Source: a virus
Virus record (IMG/VR): IMGVR_UViG_3300033233_001973
Location: 1-37,674 of that record
Strand: one strand, 5' to 3'
Length of the DNA stretch: 37,674 nt
The notes under the pieces were generated by a model. That model made no database searches. It worked only from the letters and a program-made list of their open reading frames with translations, and was not told where the DNA came from. Position numbers and translations under genes: made by a program. The stretch's first letter is position 1; each line of letters starts with the position of its first letter. Of this stretch, positions 25,408-30,947 are shown piece by piece.

Positions 25408-25436
25408 TTGACAAATAGCGAACTGTTCGCTATACT
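25408..25436 (+). promoter_or_regulatory. Consensus sigma-70 promoter with embedded 19-bp operator
   Basis: TTGACA (25408-25413), 17-bp spacer, TATACT (25431-25436). A perfect palindrome ATAGCGAACTGTTCGCTAT (25415-25433) fills the spacer and the first half of the -10, so a bound repressor would block polymerase. It drives three plus-strand genes. A TTGTCA on the opposite strand (25414-25409) could serve a divergent promoter toward ssb. Confidence 0.85.
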
Positions 25437-25487
25437 GTATCTCAGATAGAACAAAACAGGCGGCGGCCATACGCGGAGGCGGACAAA

Positions 25488-25742
25488 ATGACGATCACAG
25501 CGAAATTCCCCGGAACCTGCAAAAAATGCAATAACCCCATCTCGGCAGGAACTCAGATCGAATGGAGCAAGGGCAGCGGAGCCCAGCACGTCACCTGCCC
25601 GGAACAGACAACGCAGGCCGCCAAACCAGTCAGCAACGCGCCTAAATTCATGCGCTGCCGTTCGTGCGGGCAGACCGGCTACACGCGGCAGTATCCGTTT
25701 TCCACGAATCCCGGTTCTGGCCTCTGTGACGATTGCCATTAA
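25488..25742 (+). CDS. Small zinc-finger protein
   Basis: 84 aa. Two probable zinc sites: CKKC ... IEWSKGSGAQHVTC in the N-terminal half, and CRSCG ... CDDCH at the C-terminus. The first half resembles a small finger seen in many phage and bacterial proteins (FPGTCKKCNNPI). GGAGG 8 nt before ATG. First gene of the operon behind the operator-promoter. Likely nucleic-acid or protein binding. Confidence 0.75.
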   Translation: MTITAKFPGTCKKCNNPISAGTQIEWSKGSGAQHVTCPEQTTQAAKPVSNAPKFMRCRSCGQTGYTRQYPFSTNPGSGLCDDCH

Positions 25743-25790
25743 ACTAAACCGGGGGCCGCGCATCCCACACGCGGAGAATGGAGAAACAAA

Positions 25791-26450
25791 ATGTATACGG
25801 ATACAGCCACAGACAAACACATCAGTGCAATATTGAACGGACAGGAAACGATCAACGATGTTCCCACCGAAATGCAGGCCGAGGTTTCCGAGCGCGTCGA
25901 GCGCGGCAAACGGGTTCGGGCGATATGCCATTTCGGGCACGAGGAATATGCCAACAGCGACGGCACTGTAACGGTCGTAAACGACAGGTTGCGCGTCACC
26001 CTGCCGCAATCCGAATATCTCGGCAGACATAACGTATTCACCCGCGCAATGCGTATGATGGGAAACCGATCCGAACTCGGCCTGCTCGAACAGGAGTCTA
26101 TTCCCTACGAGGAGCTGGAGCGGGTAGCGCTGGAATGCGCCCGCGATGAATATCTGATCGAACACACCCGTTATGGTGCGTCGTGCGTGCTGATGCGGCT
26201 GTACGGCGGACATAGGATGAGTGAGGGGATGCAGGCCGATGTATCTGCGGCCACGACGCACGCATTGCACGAATTGCGAGAAAACCGGAGTGCTCTGTTG
26301 TCGCAGGCGAGAACGGCACTTCAGTTCCAGCGCGATTGCGAAATCAACTATCGTCGGCATTATGCGAATGACTGTCAGGGATGGAAAATTGAGATCATCG
26401 CTCCCATGCCCGAACAAATCGGAATGTGCCGTTACCAGGAGGCGGTATGA
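25791..26450 (+). CDS. Hypothetical protein, middle gene of the plus-strand operon
   Basis: 219 aa, mostly helical, charged, no signal or membrane span. GGAG precedes the ATG. Overlaps the next gene by 4 nt (ATGA). A minus-strand frame across this region (25374-26702) is open only as a shadow. No family recognised. Confidence 0.7.
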   Translation: MYTDTATDKHISAILNGQETINDVPTEMQAEVSERVERGKRVRAICHFGHEEYANSDGTVTVVNDRLRVTLPQSEYLGRHNVFTRAMRMMGNRSELGLLEQESIPYEELERVALECARDEYLIEHTRYGASCVLMRLYGGHRMSEGMQADVSAATTHALHELRENRSALLSQARTALQFQRDCEINYRRHYANDCQGWKIEIIAPMPEQIGMCRYQEAV

Positions 26451-26848
26451 ACCAGTCTGAATTTGAGCGCAACATGCGCGGCGCGAAACAGATTTCCACG
26501 TTATCCGACGAACCGAACGATCAGGATTTTTGGTCAGGCTATCAGCGCGGAATGCGACGGCACTATCACGGCGAGAAATTCGGGACTGAGGCAGAGCACG
26601 CCCTCTGGATGGCCGCAGCCGATCAAACACGCGACGAGCAGCGCCGTCACCGTGGCCTCGGCTATCGTGCAGGTTTTGATGGCATGTCAATATCCGATGC
26701 AATTAAACACCTCGCCAAATTTACAGCTGCATCCTCTGCGGGGTCTGTCAGTTCCCGCGCTAAAACTCTCGCTGCCCGTGAGAATGCTAAACAACCGCGT
26801 CCAAATGCTCAGGGACAGAAAAAACCACGCTTGCCAAAATCCGAGTAG
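26447..26848 (+). CDS. Hypothetical protein ending at the first attC site
   Basis: 133 aa from ATG at 26447, coupled to the upstream gene by ATGA. The N-terminal half is acidic/aromatic (FWSGYQRGMRRHY, then EHALWMAAADQT, then GYRAGFDG), the C-terminus basic and Pro-rich. Its TAG is one base before the attC R'' box at 26850, the canonical spacing between a cassette gene and its attC. It is thus the only gene here in normal orientation relative to an attC. Confidence 0.7.
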   Translation: MNQSEFERNMRGAKQISTLSDEPNDQDFWSGYQRGMRRHYHGEKFGTEAEHALWMAAADQTRDEQRRHRGLGYRAGFDGMSISDAIKHLAKFTAASSAGSVSSRAKTLAARENAKQPRPNAQGQKKPRLPKSE

Positions 26849-26849
26849 G

Positions 26850-26909
26850 GCCTAACAATCGGGTCCACGACGACCTCCCTACGGTCGGCGTGTGACCCGG
26901 TCGTTAGCT
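26850..26909 (+). repeat. attC 1 (left end of array)
   Basis: R'' GCCTAAC (26850-26856), R' GTTAGCT (26903-26909). Arms GGGTC-c-AC...CGACC and GGTCG...GT-GACCC pair with an extrahelical C on the left. Follows the plus-strand 133-aa gene. Confidence 0.85.
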
Positions 26910-27056
26910 CTTAGAATCCTTCTCTTTTCCCTTCCGTTTCTTTTCGCGGGCCTCTACCATTTTCCGAGCCTGTTCCGGTGTTAAAATACGGCGGGATTTG
27001 CTCCCGCCTTTTGCGCCTATTTTTGCGAGGTATTTTGAAAGGTCGCTTTTTTTCAT
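26904..27056 (-). CDS. Cassette A gene 2: small basic KGG-type protein
   Basis: 50 aa, starts MKKSDLSKYLAKIGAKGGS, very Lys/Arg-rich with a KGGSKSR turn and an LTPEQARKMVEARE helix. Resembles short KGG-motif proteins; function unknown. Start overlaps the stop of the preceding cassette gene (ATGA). Its TAA is formed by the first three bases (TTA on plus) of the cassette, at the crossover point. A near copy is at 29590-29742. Confidence 0.75.
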   Translation of the reverse strand: MKKSDLSKYLAKIGAKGGSKSRRILTPEQARKMVEAREKKRKGKEKDSKS

Positions 27057-27322
27057 ACTTTCCCTCTCAGTTTGCCAGCGGCCGCCTCAGCAACAGCGTG
27101 TTTTTCCTCGGGCGTGAGTTTGTAGAATTTTCCTAATGCATCTGCATATGCCGCCAGTTTGCTCCTGTTCTCGATGATGATTCTAACGTCCATGATTCCC
27201 TGATCGTGCATTGTGGGTCCGGCATACCGCAGCAAATTGTCAATCTGTTCCCCAGTCAAAACCGTTTTTTCCAAAATCTCTGCTGCCCATTTGTTCTGTT
27301 TTGCCGATCCGTTGAATTTCAT
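27053..27322 (-). CDS. Cassette A gene 1: conserved small helical protein
   Basis: 89 aa beginning MKFNGSAKQNKWAAEILEK, helical and soluble; no family recognised. GGAGG 8 nt upstream. It has its own promoter (27368-27396) and is the first gene of a two-gene unit with the KGG-type gene. The same unit recurs in cassette E (29590-30026), where the N-terminal half is closely similar and the C-terminus diverges. Pairing of two small genes with a private promoter in an antisense cassette recalls toxin-antitoxin cassettes, but neither protein is a known toxin. Confidence 0.78.
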   Translation of the reverse strand: MKFNGSAKQNKWAAEILEKTVLTGEQIDNLLRYAGPTMHDQGIMDVRIIIENRSKLAAYADALGKFYKLTPEEKHAVAEAAAGKLRGKV

Positions 27323-27333
27323 TTTATTGCCCT

Positions 27334-27383
27334 CCGCTTATGATTTGTACTCCCTGTATCTGAGACAATACTATCATAAGCGG
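27334..27383. promoter_or_regulatory. 11-bp inverted repeat across promoter and leader of cassette A
   Basis: CCGCTTATGAT (27334-27344) and ATCATAAGCGG (27373-27383), 28 bp apart. One arm overlaps the -10/spacer, the other abuts the ribosome-binding site; a candidate operator pair. Repeated identically in cassette E. Confidence 0.6.
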
Positions 27384-27396
27384 CTTACGTTGTCAA
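27368..27396 (-). promoter_or_regulatory. Cassette-borne sigma-70 promoter (cassette A)
   Basis: On the minus strand TTGACA (27396-27391), 17-bp spacer, TAGTAT (27373-27368), reading into the 89-aa gene. An identical copy is at 30072-30100. Confidence 0.8.
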
Positions 27397-27431
27397 GGGG
27401 TAAATTAAAAATAATTTCAGGTCCAAAACCG

Positions 27432-27486
27432 AGCTAACAAAACGCTCGACTTTGACGCTTCGCGCAAGTCAGCTAAAGCGTTAGGT
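27432..27486 (+). repeat. attC 2
   Basis: R'' AGCTAAC, L'' GCT-c-GACTT, L' AAGTC-AGC, R' GTTAGGT. The C between GCT and GACTT is unpaired, as expected for an extrahelical base. Identical to attC 6 up to GCGTTA. Confidence 0.9.
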
Positions 27487-28220
27487 TACTCGTTCCATAC
27501 TTCTTCGCTGTTAGTTTCCGACGGCAAATAAGACCCGTCTTTTTTGTCGGGCCGCACGTACTTGCAAAGGAAATCAACCACGCGCACCCGTTCCGATGAA
27601 TTGTTATTGATCTGCTTATTTCGCTCTACACGCCACATTGCGCCCTCAACCGGATCAAGCGCACCATGAAAACCGTACTGCCCGATCATCGCCATCACAG
27701 CCTCGATGCTCAAAGGTTCTCCCCGGTGAAGAAGGTGCGGGACCGTGAACACTCCCGCCTCTACCCTTTTCAAAAAATCATCATAGGGCATCCGGTTGTT
27801 GCCGTGCATCAGATCGAAAACCACAAACGGTTCGTGCTGCAACTTGTACCGTGTACCGTGCGCCTGGACAAGCCACTCCCCGCAAAGCCTTTCTCCGTCT
27901 CTCAATACGCGCAAAAACCGCGCTTCGTTCGCGGCAACCCAATCAAAAAACTTATGATGCTGAACATACTGTGAAGTGTTGGCAACGTACCCAGCCCGAG
28001 TCAGCGCAACGATCACGCCGTCTATTCTGGCAACTCCAACATTAGAGCCGTCCAGCTTCTCCTGTACGATTACCTCGTCATGCTTATCGCGCAACTTTTG
28101 GCAGGCGATCCGCTCTTGCCCGTCGTGGCATTTGTGATCTCCCGGCCCGAGACGGCTTCCCGGCAGATGTGCGATTGAACCGTATGATTTTCCGTTCAAT
28201 GGCTTCTTTTTCTCTTCCAC
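27486..28220 (-). CDS. Cassette B: RNA ligase family nucleotidyltransferase
   Basis: 244 aa from GTG at 28220, which has GGAGG 6 nt upstream; reading from an ATG at 28280 would translate the attC. Motif I VQEKLDGSNVGVARI places the AMP-binding Lys near residue 54. Motif III-like CGEWLVQAHG, motif IIIa-like FVVFDLMHGN, motif IV EGAMWRVER and motif V FLCKYVRPD follow in order. This is the covalent nucleotidyltransferase fold of ATP-dependent RNA ligases, which seal broken RNA such as tRNA cut by host nucleases. It lacks an extra C-terminal domain, so polynucleotide substrate is uncertain. Sole gene of its cassette. Confidence 0.82.
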   Translation of the reverse strand: MEEKKKPLNGKSYGSIAHLPGSRLGPGDHKCHDGQERIACQKLRDKHDEVIVQEKLDGSNVGVARIDGVIVALTRAGYVANTSQYVQHHKFFDWVAANEARFLRVLRDGERLCGEWLVQAHGTRYKLQHEPFVVFDLMHGNNRMPYDDFLKRVEAGVFTVPHLLHRGEPLSIEAVMAMIGQYGFHGALDPVEGAMWRVERNKQINNNSSERVRVVDFLCKYVRPDKKDGSYLPSETNSEEVWNE

Positions 28221-28237
28221 AATAAACCTCCATCGTA

Positions 28238-28295
28238 AACTAACTAAACGCTCTTGGGGCCGCTGGGGGACGCGCCCCACAGCTCAGCGTTATAC
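28238..28295 (+). repeat. attC 3
   Basis: R'' AACTAAC, L'' GCT-c-TTGGGGC, L' GCCCCAC-AGC, R' GTTATAC. Its core differs by one base from attC 5. Confidence 0.88.
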
Positions 28296-28937
28296 GAAAA
28301 CCATCTTTCCTTGCCGCTTGTGTTCTTCCAGTCGCTTCTTTGCGTCCGCGTAATATTCGGTGTCAATCTCGTATCCGGTGAGGTCATATCCCAATATGTC
28401 ACAGGCAATCGCCAAACTAAAACTGCCGCCGTGCGTGTCAAGGATTCTATCTCCCGGTTTCGCGTAGTTTGTTAAAATCCACTCGTACAGCTTCACAGGT
28501 TTCTGTGTCGGGTGGATGCGCTGTTCCTTGTGCATCATGTCTTCCTGCCAGAACCCTTCCCAAAGAAAATCAAATCGCCTTACCGCTGTAGGAAAAGAAG
28601 TCCAGGCTAATTCGCAATCTGCCGTATTTCCCGCCGTCTTTTTATTCCAAACCAACCAACATGAAGAATCAAACGGTATCCGACTTATGAAATGGTTTGC
28701 GCCCCAGATAATTTGATTCTTTGACACTCGGCGGAGTTCAATAAAATACTCTGGCCGCTCCGGCTTTCTGTCCCATTCTTTCGCTGTGTGCGCTGTTGTT
28801 TCTGTTCTTCCGCGTGACGGTCTTTTCGTCTTATCCTCTCCGATGCCATACGGAGGATCGACAATAGCCAGATCAAACGCCTTGTCCGGCATCTCTCTCA
28901 TGGCTTCCATGCAGTCTATGTTGTGCAGTTCGATCAA
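28290..28937 (-). CDS. Cassette C: DNA N6-adenine/N4-cytosine methyltransferase
   Basis: 215 aa from the TTG at 28937 (GAGG 8 nt upstream); an ATG-initiated reading from 29039 would run through the attC and the neighbouring cassette. Motif IV DPPYGIG sits near residue 25-31, HPTQKP near 147, and a motif I-like segment ILDTHGGSFSLAIAC near 165-179, the motif order of class-beta methylases (PF01555). It transfers a methyl group from AdoMet to DNA. No partner restriction enzyme is present, so protection from host restriction is a likely use. The TAA stop is the crossover TTA. Confidence 0.85.
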   Translation of the reverse strand: MIELHNIDCMEAMREMPDKAFDLAIVDPPYGIGEDKTKRPSRGRTETTAHTAKEWDRKPERPEYFIELRRVSKNQIIWGANHFISRIPFDSSCWLVWNKKTAGNTADCELAWTSFPTAVRRFDFLWEGFWQEDMMHKEQRIHPTQKPVKLYEWILTNYAKPGDRILDTHGGSFSLAIACDILGYDLTGYEIDTEYYADAKKRLEEHKRQGKMVFV

Positions 28938-28949
28938 AGTCAAAACCTC

Positions 28950-29006
28950 GTACAACCAGGATGCTCCAGCGCGACGGCTACGCCGCGCCTGAGCACCGCG
29001 TTGGAC
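28950..29006 (+). repeat. attC 4
   Basis: R'' GTACAAC, L'' GCTC-c-AG-CGCG, L' CGCG-CCT-GAGC, R' GTTGGAC. Arms pair with an extra C on the left. Confidence 0.8.
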
Positions 29007-29008
29007 AC

Positions 29009-29524
29009 TTACGACTCTATCCGCTTCCGGCCTTCCCACGGCGCAGCGTTCATACCTTGCATCAGTTGCATAATCCGCATTGCCCGCGCTCTGGCATCCG
29101 GCGTTGGTTCTTTTGCGGGATCGTTTTTCCCATCCGGCGCGAAGAGATGATTTGCATTCACAAATGCCGCCATCATATCAGCCAGTTGTTTTCTCCATGC
29201 TCTTCTGAAATGATTAAAACAGTCCTCAACGTCAATAGCTTGGGCCTTCGTCAACTCGTAAAACCGCAGCCTGCCTCGCTTCCAGTTCGCTATCTGGCTC
29301 GTCTGGCAAACGTGAAGCACTACGTGTGCCAGGAGAGTTGCGTCGAGTTTATTTTGTACGGAGAACCGATACCCTTGTTTGTCCTGTGAAATTATTTGAT
29401 CAAGCGTGATCCCGTGCTTTTTGCAGAGAGCGTCAAGCATTCTCTGTGCCGTCTCTCGCTCGCCGCCTATGCCGCACTTCGCCAGGGCTTCTATTTTTTT
29501 CAGCTTATCAATTAATAGTTCCAT
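29009..29524 (-). CDS. Cassette D: DUF2786-like protein
   Basis: 171 aa. The N-terminal ~45 residues (LIDKLKKIEALAKCG ... AQRMLDALCKKHGITLDQI) match the DUF2786 pattern of small phage and bacterial proteins; the rest is helical with an aromatic/basic centre. Molecular role unknown. Weak Shine-Dalgarno. Sole gene of its cassette. Confidence 0.72.
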   Translation of the reverse strand: MELLIDKLKKIEALAKCGIGGERETAQRMLDALCKKHGITLDQIISQDKQGYRFSVQNKLDATLLAHVVLHVCQTSQIANWKRGRLRFYELTKAQAIDVEDCFNHFRRAWRKQLADMMAAFVNANHLFAPDGKNDPAKEPTPDARARAMRIMQLMQGMNAAPWEGRKRIES

Positions 29525-29537
29525 AGTTCAAAACCGT

Positions 29538-29595
29538 GTCCAACAAAACGCTCGTGGGGCCGCTGGGGGACGCGCCCCACAGCTCCGTGTTAGCT
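29538..29595 (+). repeat. attC 5
   Basis: R'' GTCCAAC, L'' GCT-c-GTGGGGC, L' GCCCCAC-AGC, R' GTTAGCT. Perfect arm pairing apart from the extrahelical C. Confidence 0.9.
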
Positions 29596-29742
29596 CTTAG
29601 AATCTTTATCTTTTCCCTTCCGCTTCTTTTCTCGGGCCGCTACCATTGCCCGTGCCTGCTCCGGTGTTAAAATACGGCGGGATTTACTCCCGCCTTTTGA
29701 TCCTATTTTTGCGAGGTACTTTGAGAGGTCGCTTTTTTTCAT
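29590..29742 (-). CDS. Cassette E gene 2: small basic KGG-type protein, second copy
   Basis: 50 aa, near-identical to the cassette A protein with a few substitutions (IGSKGGS, ARAMVAARE, KGKDKDSKS). Start overlaps the upstream gene by ATGA; stop TAA is again the crossover TTA. The two copies keep this reading frame intact, which argues for selection. Confidence 0.75.
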   Translation of the reverse strand: MKKSDLSKYLAKIGSKGGSKSRRILTPEQARAMVAAREKKRKGKDKDSKS

Positions 29743-30026
29743 TCTCCGAGATCCCGCTTCGCTACGGTTCTCACCATACCAGCGGCCTCCTCAGCAACGG
29801 CGTGTTTTTCCTCGGGCGTGAGTTTGTAGAATTTCCCTAACGCATCTGCGTAGGCCGCCAGTTTGTCCCTGTTTTCAATGACAATGCGTGCTACCATTAT
29901 TCCCTGATCGTGCATTTCCGGTCCGTTATATCTGAGAAGATTGTCAATTTGTATTTCGGTCAAATTCGCTTTTTCTAAAATCTCTGCTGCCCATTTGTTC
30001 TGTTTTGCCGATCCGTTGAATTTCAT
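29739..30026 (-). CDS. Cassette E gene 1: conserved small helical protein, second copy
   Basis: 95 aa. Starts like the cassette A protein through MKFNGSAKQNKWAAEILEK, diverges at scattered sites and has a longer C-terminus (ends VAKRDLGE). Same promoter, leader and ribosome-binding site as cassette A over about 200 identical bases. Function unknown. Confidence 0.78.
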   Translation of the reverse strand: MKFNGSAKQNKWAAEILEKANLTEIQIDNLLRYNGPEMHDQGIMVARIVIENRDKLAAYADALGKFYKLTPEEKHAVAEEAAGMVRTVAKRDLGE

Positions 30027-30071
30027 TTTATTGCCCTCCGCTTATGATTTGTACTCCCTGTATCTGAGACA

Positions 30072-30100
30072 ATACTATCATAAGCGGCTTACGTTGTCAA
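30072..30100 (-). promoter_or_regulatory. Cassette-borne sigma-70 promoter (cassette E)
   Basis: TTGACA (30100-30095), 17 bp, TAGTAT (30077-30072), identical to the cassette A promoter including the flanking 11-bp inverted repeat. Confidence 0.8.
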
Positions 30101-30135
30101 GGGGTAAATTAAAAATAATTTCAGGTCCAAAACCG

Positions 30136-30190
30136 AGCTAACAAAACGCTCGACTTTGACGCTTCGCGCAAGTCAGCTAAAGCGTTATCC
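30136..30190 (+). repeat. attC 6
   Basis: Same sequence as attC 2 from the R'' box through GCGTTA, then diverges (TCC instead of GGT), marking the crossover. Confidence 0.9.
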
Positions 30191-30394
30191 GTTCAAATAC
30201 GCCAGTTTCATGTCCTGGTACACGCGCCGAAATCCCGTGCTCGTGACGGTCCCGCGATGGTCCATGATCTTGTCGCCTTTGCCGTCGAACTTTCCGGTCC
30301 GGCGTTCGTACCATTTCACTTTGTATTGTGTCGGGGCCGTTTCCGCTGACTCTCTCGCTGCACGTCTGATTCTTTTGGCTACTGTTCCTCGCAT
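30185..30394 (-). CDS. Cassette F: small basic protein
   Basis: 69 aa from ATG at 30394 with AAGGAG Shine-Dalgarno. Begins MRGTVAKRIRRAARES; basic N-terminus, aromatic centre. Similar short basic proteins are common in phage early regions; no function known. TAA stop is the crossover TTA. Confidence 0.7.
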   Translation of the reverse strand: MRGTVAKRIRRAARESAETAPTQYKVKWYERRTGKFDGKGDKIMDHRGTVTSTGFRRVYQDMKLAYLNG

Positions 30395-30442
30395 GATAGT
30401 TCTCCTTTTCAATGGAATATATTTTGGAATAATTAACGTCAC

Positions 30443-30500
30443 GGACAACAAGGTGGTCCAGATCGTCGCGCAAACCACGCGACTGACCACCGCGTTGGAA
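30443..30500 (+). repeat. attC 7
   Basis: R'' GGACAAC, L'' GTGGTC-c-AG...TCGCG, L' CGCGA-CT-GACCAC, R' GTTGGAA. Extrahelical C present. Confidence 0.8.
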
Positions 30501-30502
30501 TC

Positions 30503-30676
30503 TTAAATTCTCAGCGCCTCTATCTCTTTTCGTAGACGTTCAATCTCGTCCTTTGCCTGTACCAGCGTATTTCTGTGGCGCGGATCACACGCGACCATTG
30601 ATGCCATGTGTAATAGGAGAACGATGTCGAAAGGCTCTTCCATTTTTTTATCTGGTATTCCGCCTGCCATACTCAT
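30503..30676 (-). CDS. Cassette G: short helical protein
   Basis: 57 aa from ATG at 30676 (GGAGG 4 nt upstream; a second ATG two codons later has 10-nt spacing). C-terminus is a Lys/Glu/Arg coiled coil (AKDEIERLRKEIEAL). Function unknown. Confidence 0.6.
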   Translation of the reverse strand: MSMAGGIPDKKMEEPFDIVLLLHMASMVACDPRHRNTLVQAKDEIERLRKEIEALRI

Positions 30677-30688
30677 ACGACCTCCGAA

Positions 30689-30745
30689 ATTTAACCAGTC
30701 ACCCACCCGACCAAAAGCGTCGGGCGGGTGACTTCCGCGTTAGCC
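30689..30745 (+). repeat. attC 8
   Basis: R'' ATTTAAC (perfect RYYYAAC), arms GTCACCC-CCCGAC / GTCGGG-GGGTGAC, R' GTTAGCC. The extrahelical base is not clear here. Confidence 0.75.
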
Positions 30746-30862
30746 ACAATACGGACACTCCGGTAACGTTTCAGTTCCTCCGGCGTTCATTGCCCGTGCT
30801 CGATCAATAAAATCTACTCCTACTCCTGCTCGTGCTGCAATCGGTTCATGTTTATATGCCAT
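30740..30862 (-). CDS. Cassette H: 40-aa protein with terminal CPYCG
   Basis: Start ATG at 30862 with GGAGG 6 nt upstream. Ends ETLPECPYCG, a single zinc-knuckle-like pair. Its TAA is the crossover TTA. It almost fills its ~200-bp cassette, the smallest in the array. Confidence 0.6.
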   Translation of the reverse strand: MAYKHEPIAARAGVGVDFIDRARAMNAGGTETLPECPYCG

Positions 30863-30878
30863 AGTCAACCTCCGAAAA

Positions 30879-30947
30879 TCATAACCAGTCATTCTGGCAA
30901 ACCAATATACAAATGTGCCATCAAAACCTCACGACTGGTTGTTATGT
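30879..30947 (+). repeat. attC 9, degenerate (right end of array)
   Basis: AACCAGTC (30883-30890) pairs with GACTGGTT (30933-30940); R' candidate GTTATGT (30941-30947). The interior is less paired than in the other sites. It overlaps the end of the 152-aa phage gene. Confidence 0.55.

Larger units (their letters stand above)
26850..30947. mobile_element. Integron-type gene-cassette array (8 cassettes, 9 attC) without integron integrase
   Basis: Cassettes, bounded by the G^TT crossover: A 26904-27480, B 27481-28289, C 28290-29000, D 29001-29589, E 29590-30184, F 30185-30494, G 30495-30739, H 30740-about 30941. A and E are copies: each starts TTAGCTCTTAGAATC right after a G and ends AAAGCG right before TT, while flanking sequences differ. 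They share their right-hand attC (27432-27486 and 30136-30190) but not their left-hand one, so each attC belongs to the cassette on its left and points along the plus strand. L'' arms carry an extrahelical C as in classical attC sites. All eight cassettes have genes on the minus strand. No IntI is present in the window, so this is a CALIN-type array inside a prophage. Confidence 0.88.

Noticed and set aside
25374-26702. Long minus-strand open frame (442 codons) opposite the plus-strand operon
   Set aside because: It covers three plus-strand genes with good ribosome-binding sites and ATGA coupling, spans the promoter/operator, and its product has no recognisable domain; it is a GC-driven shadow frame.
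28938-29039. Longer N-terminus of the methyltransferase from an ATG at 29039
   Set aside because: It would translate across attC 4 and into the neighbouring cassette; a TTG with GAGG upstream lies directly at the start of the conserved domain.
26850-30947. CRISPR array or ordinary terminators as explanation for the repeated palindromes
   Set aside because: The palindromes differ in sequence and size, units between them are genes of about 200-810 bp, there are no U-runs, and boundaries follow the G^TT rule of attC recombination.
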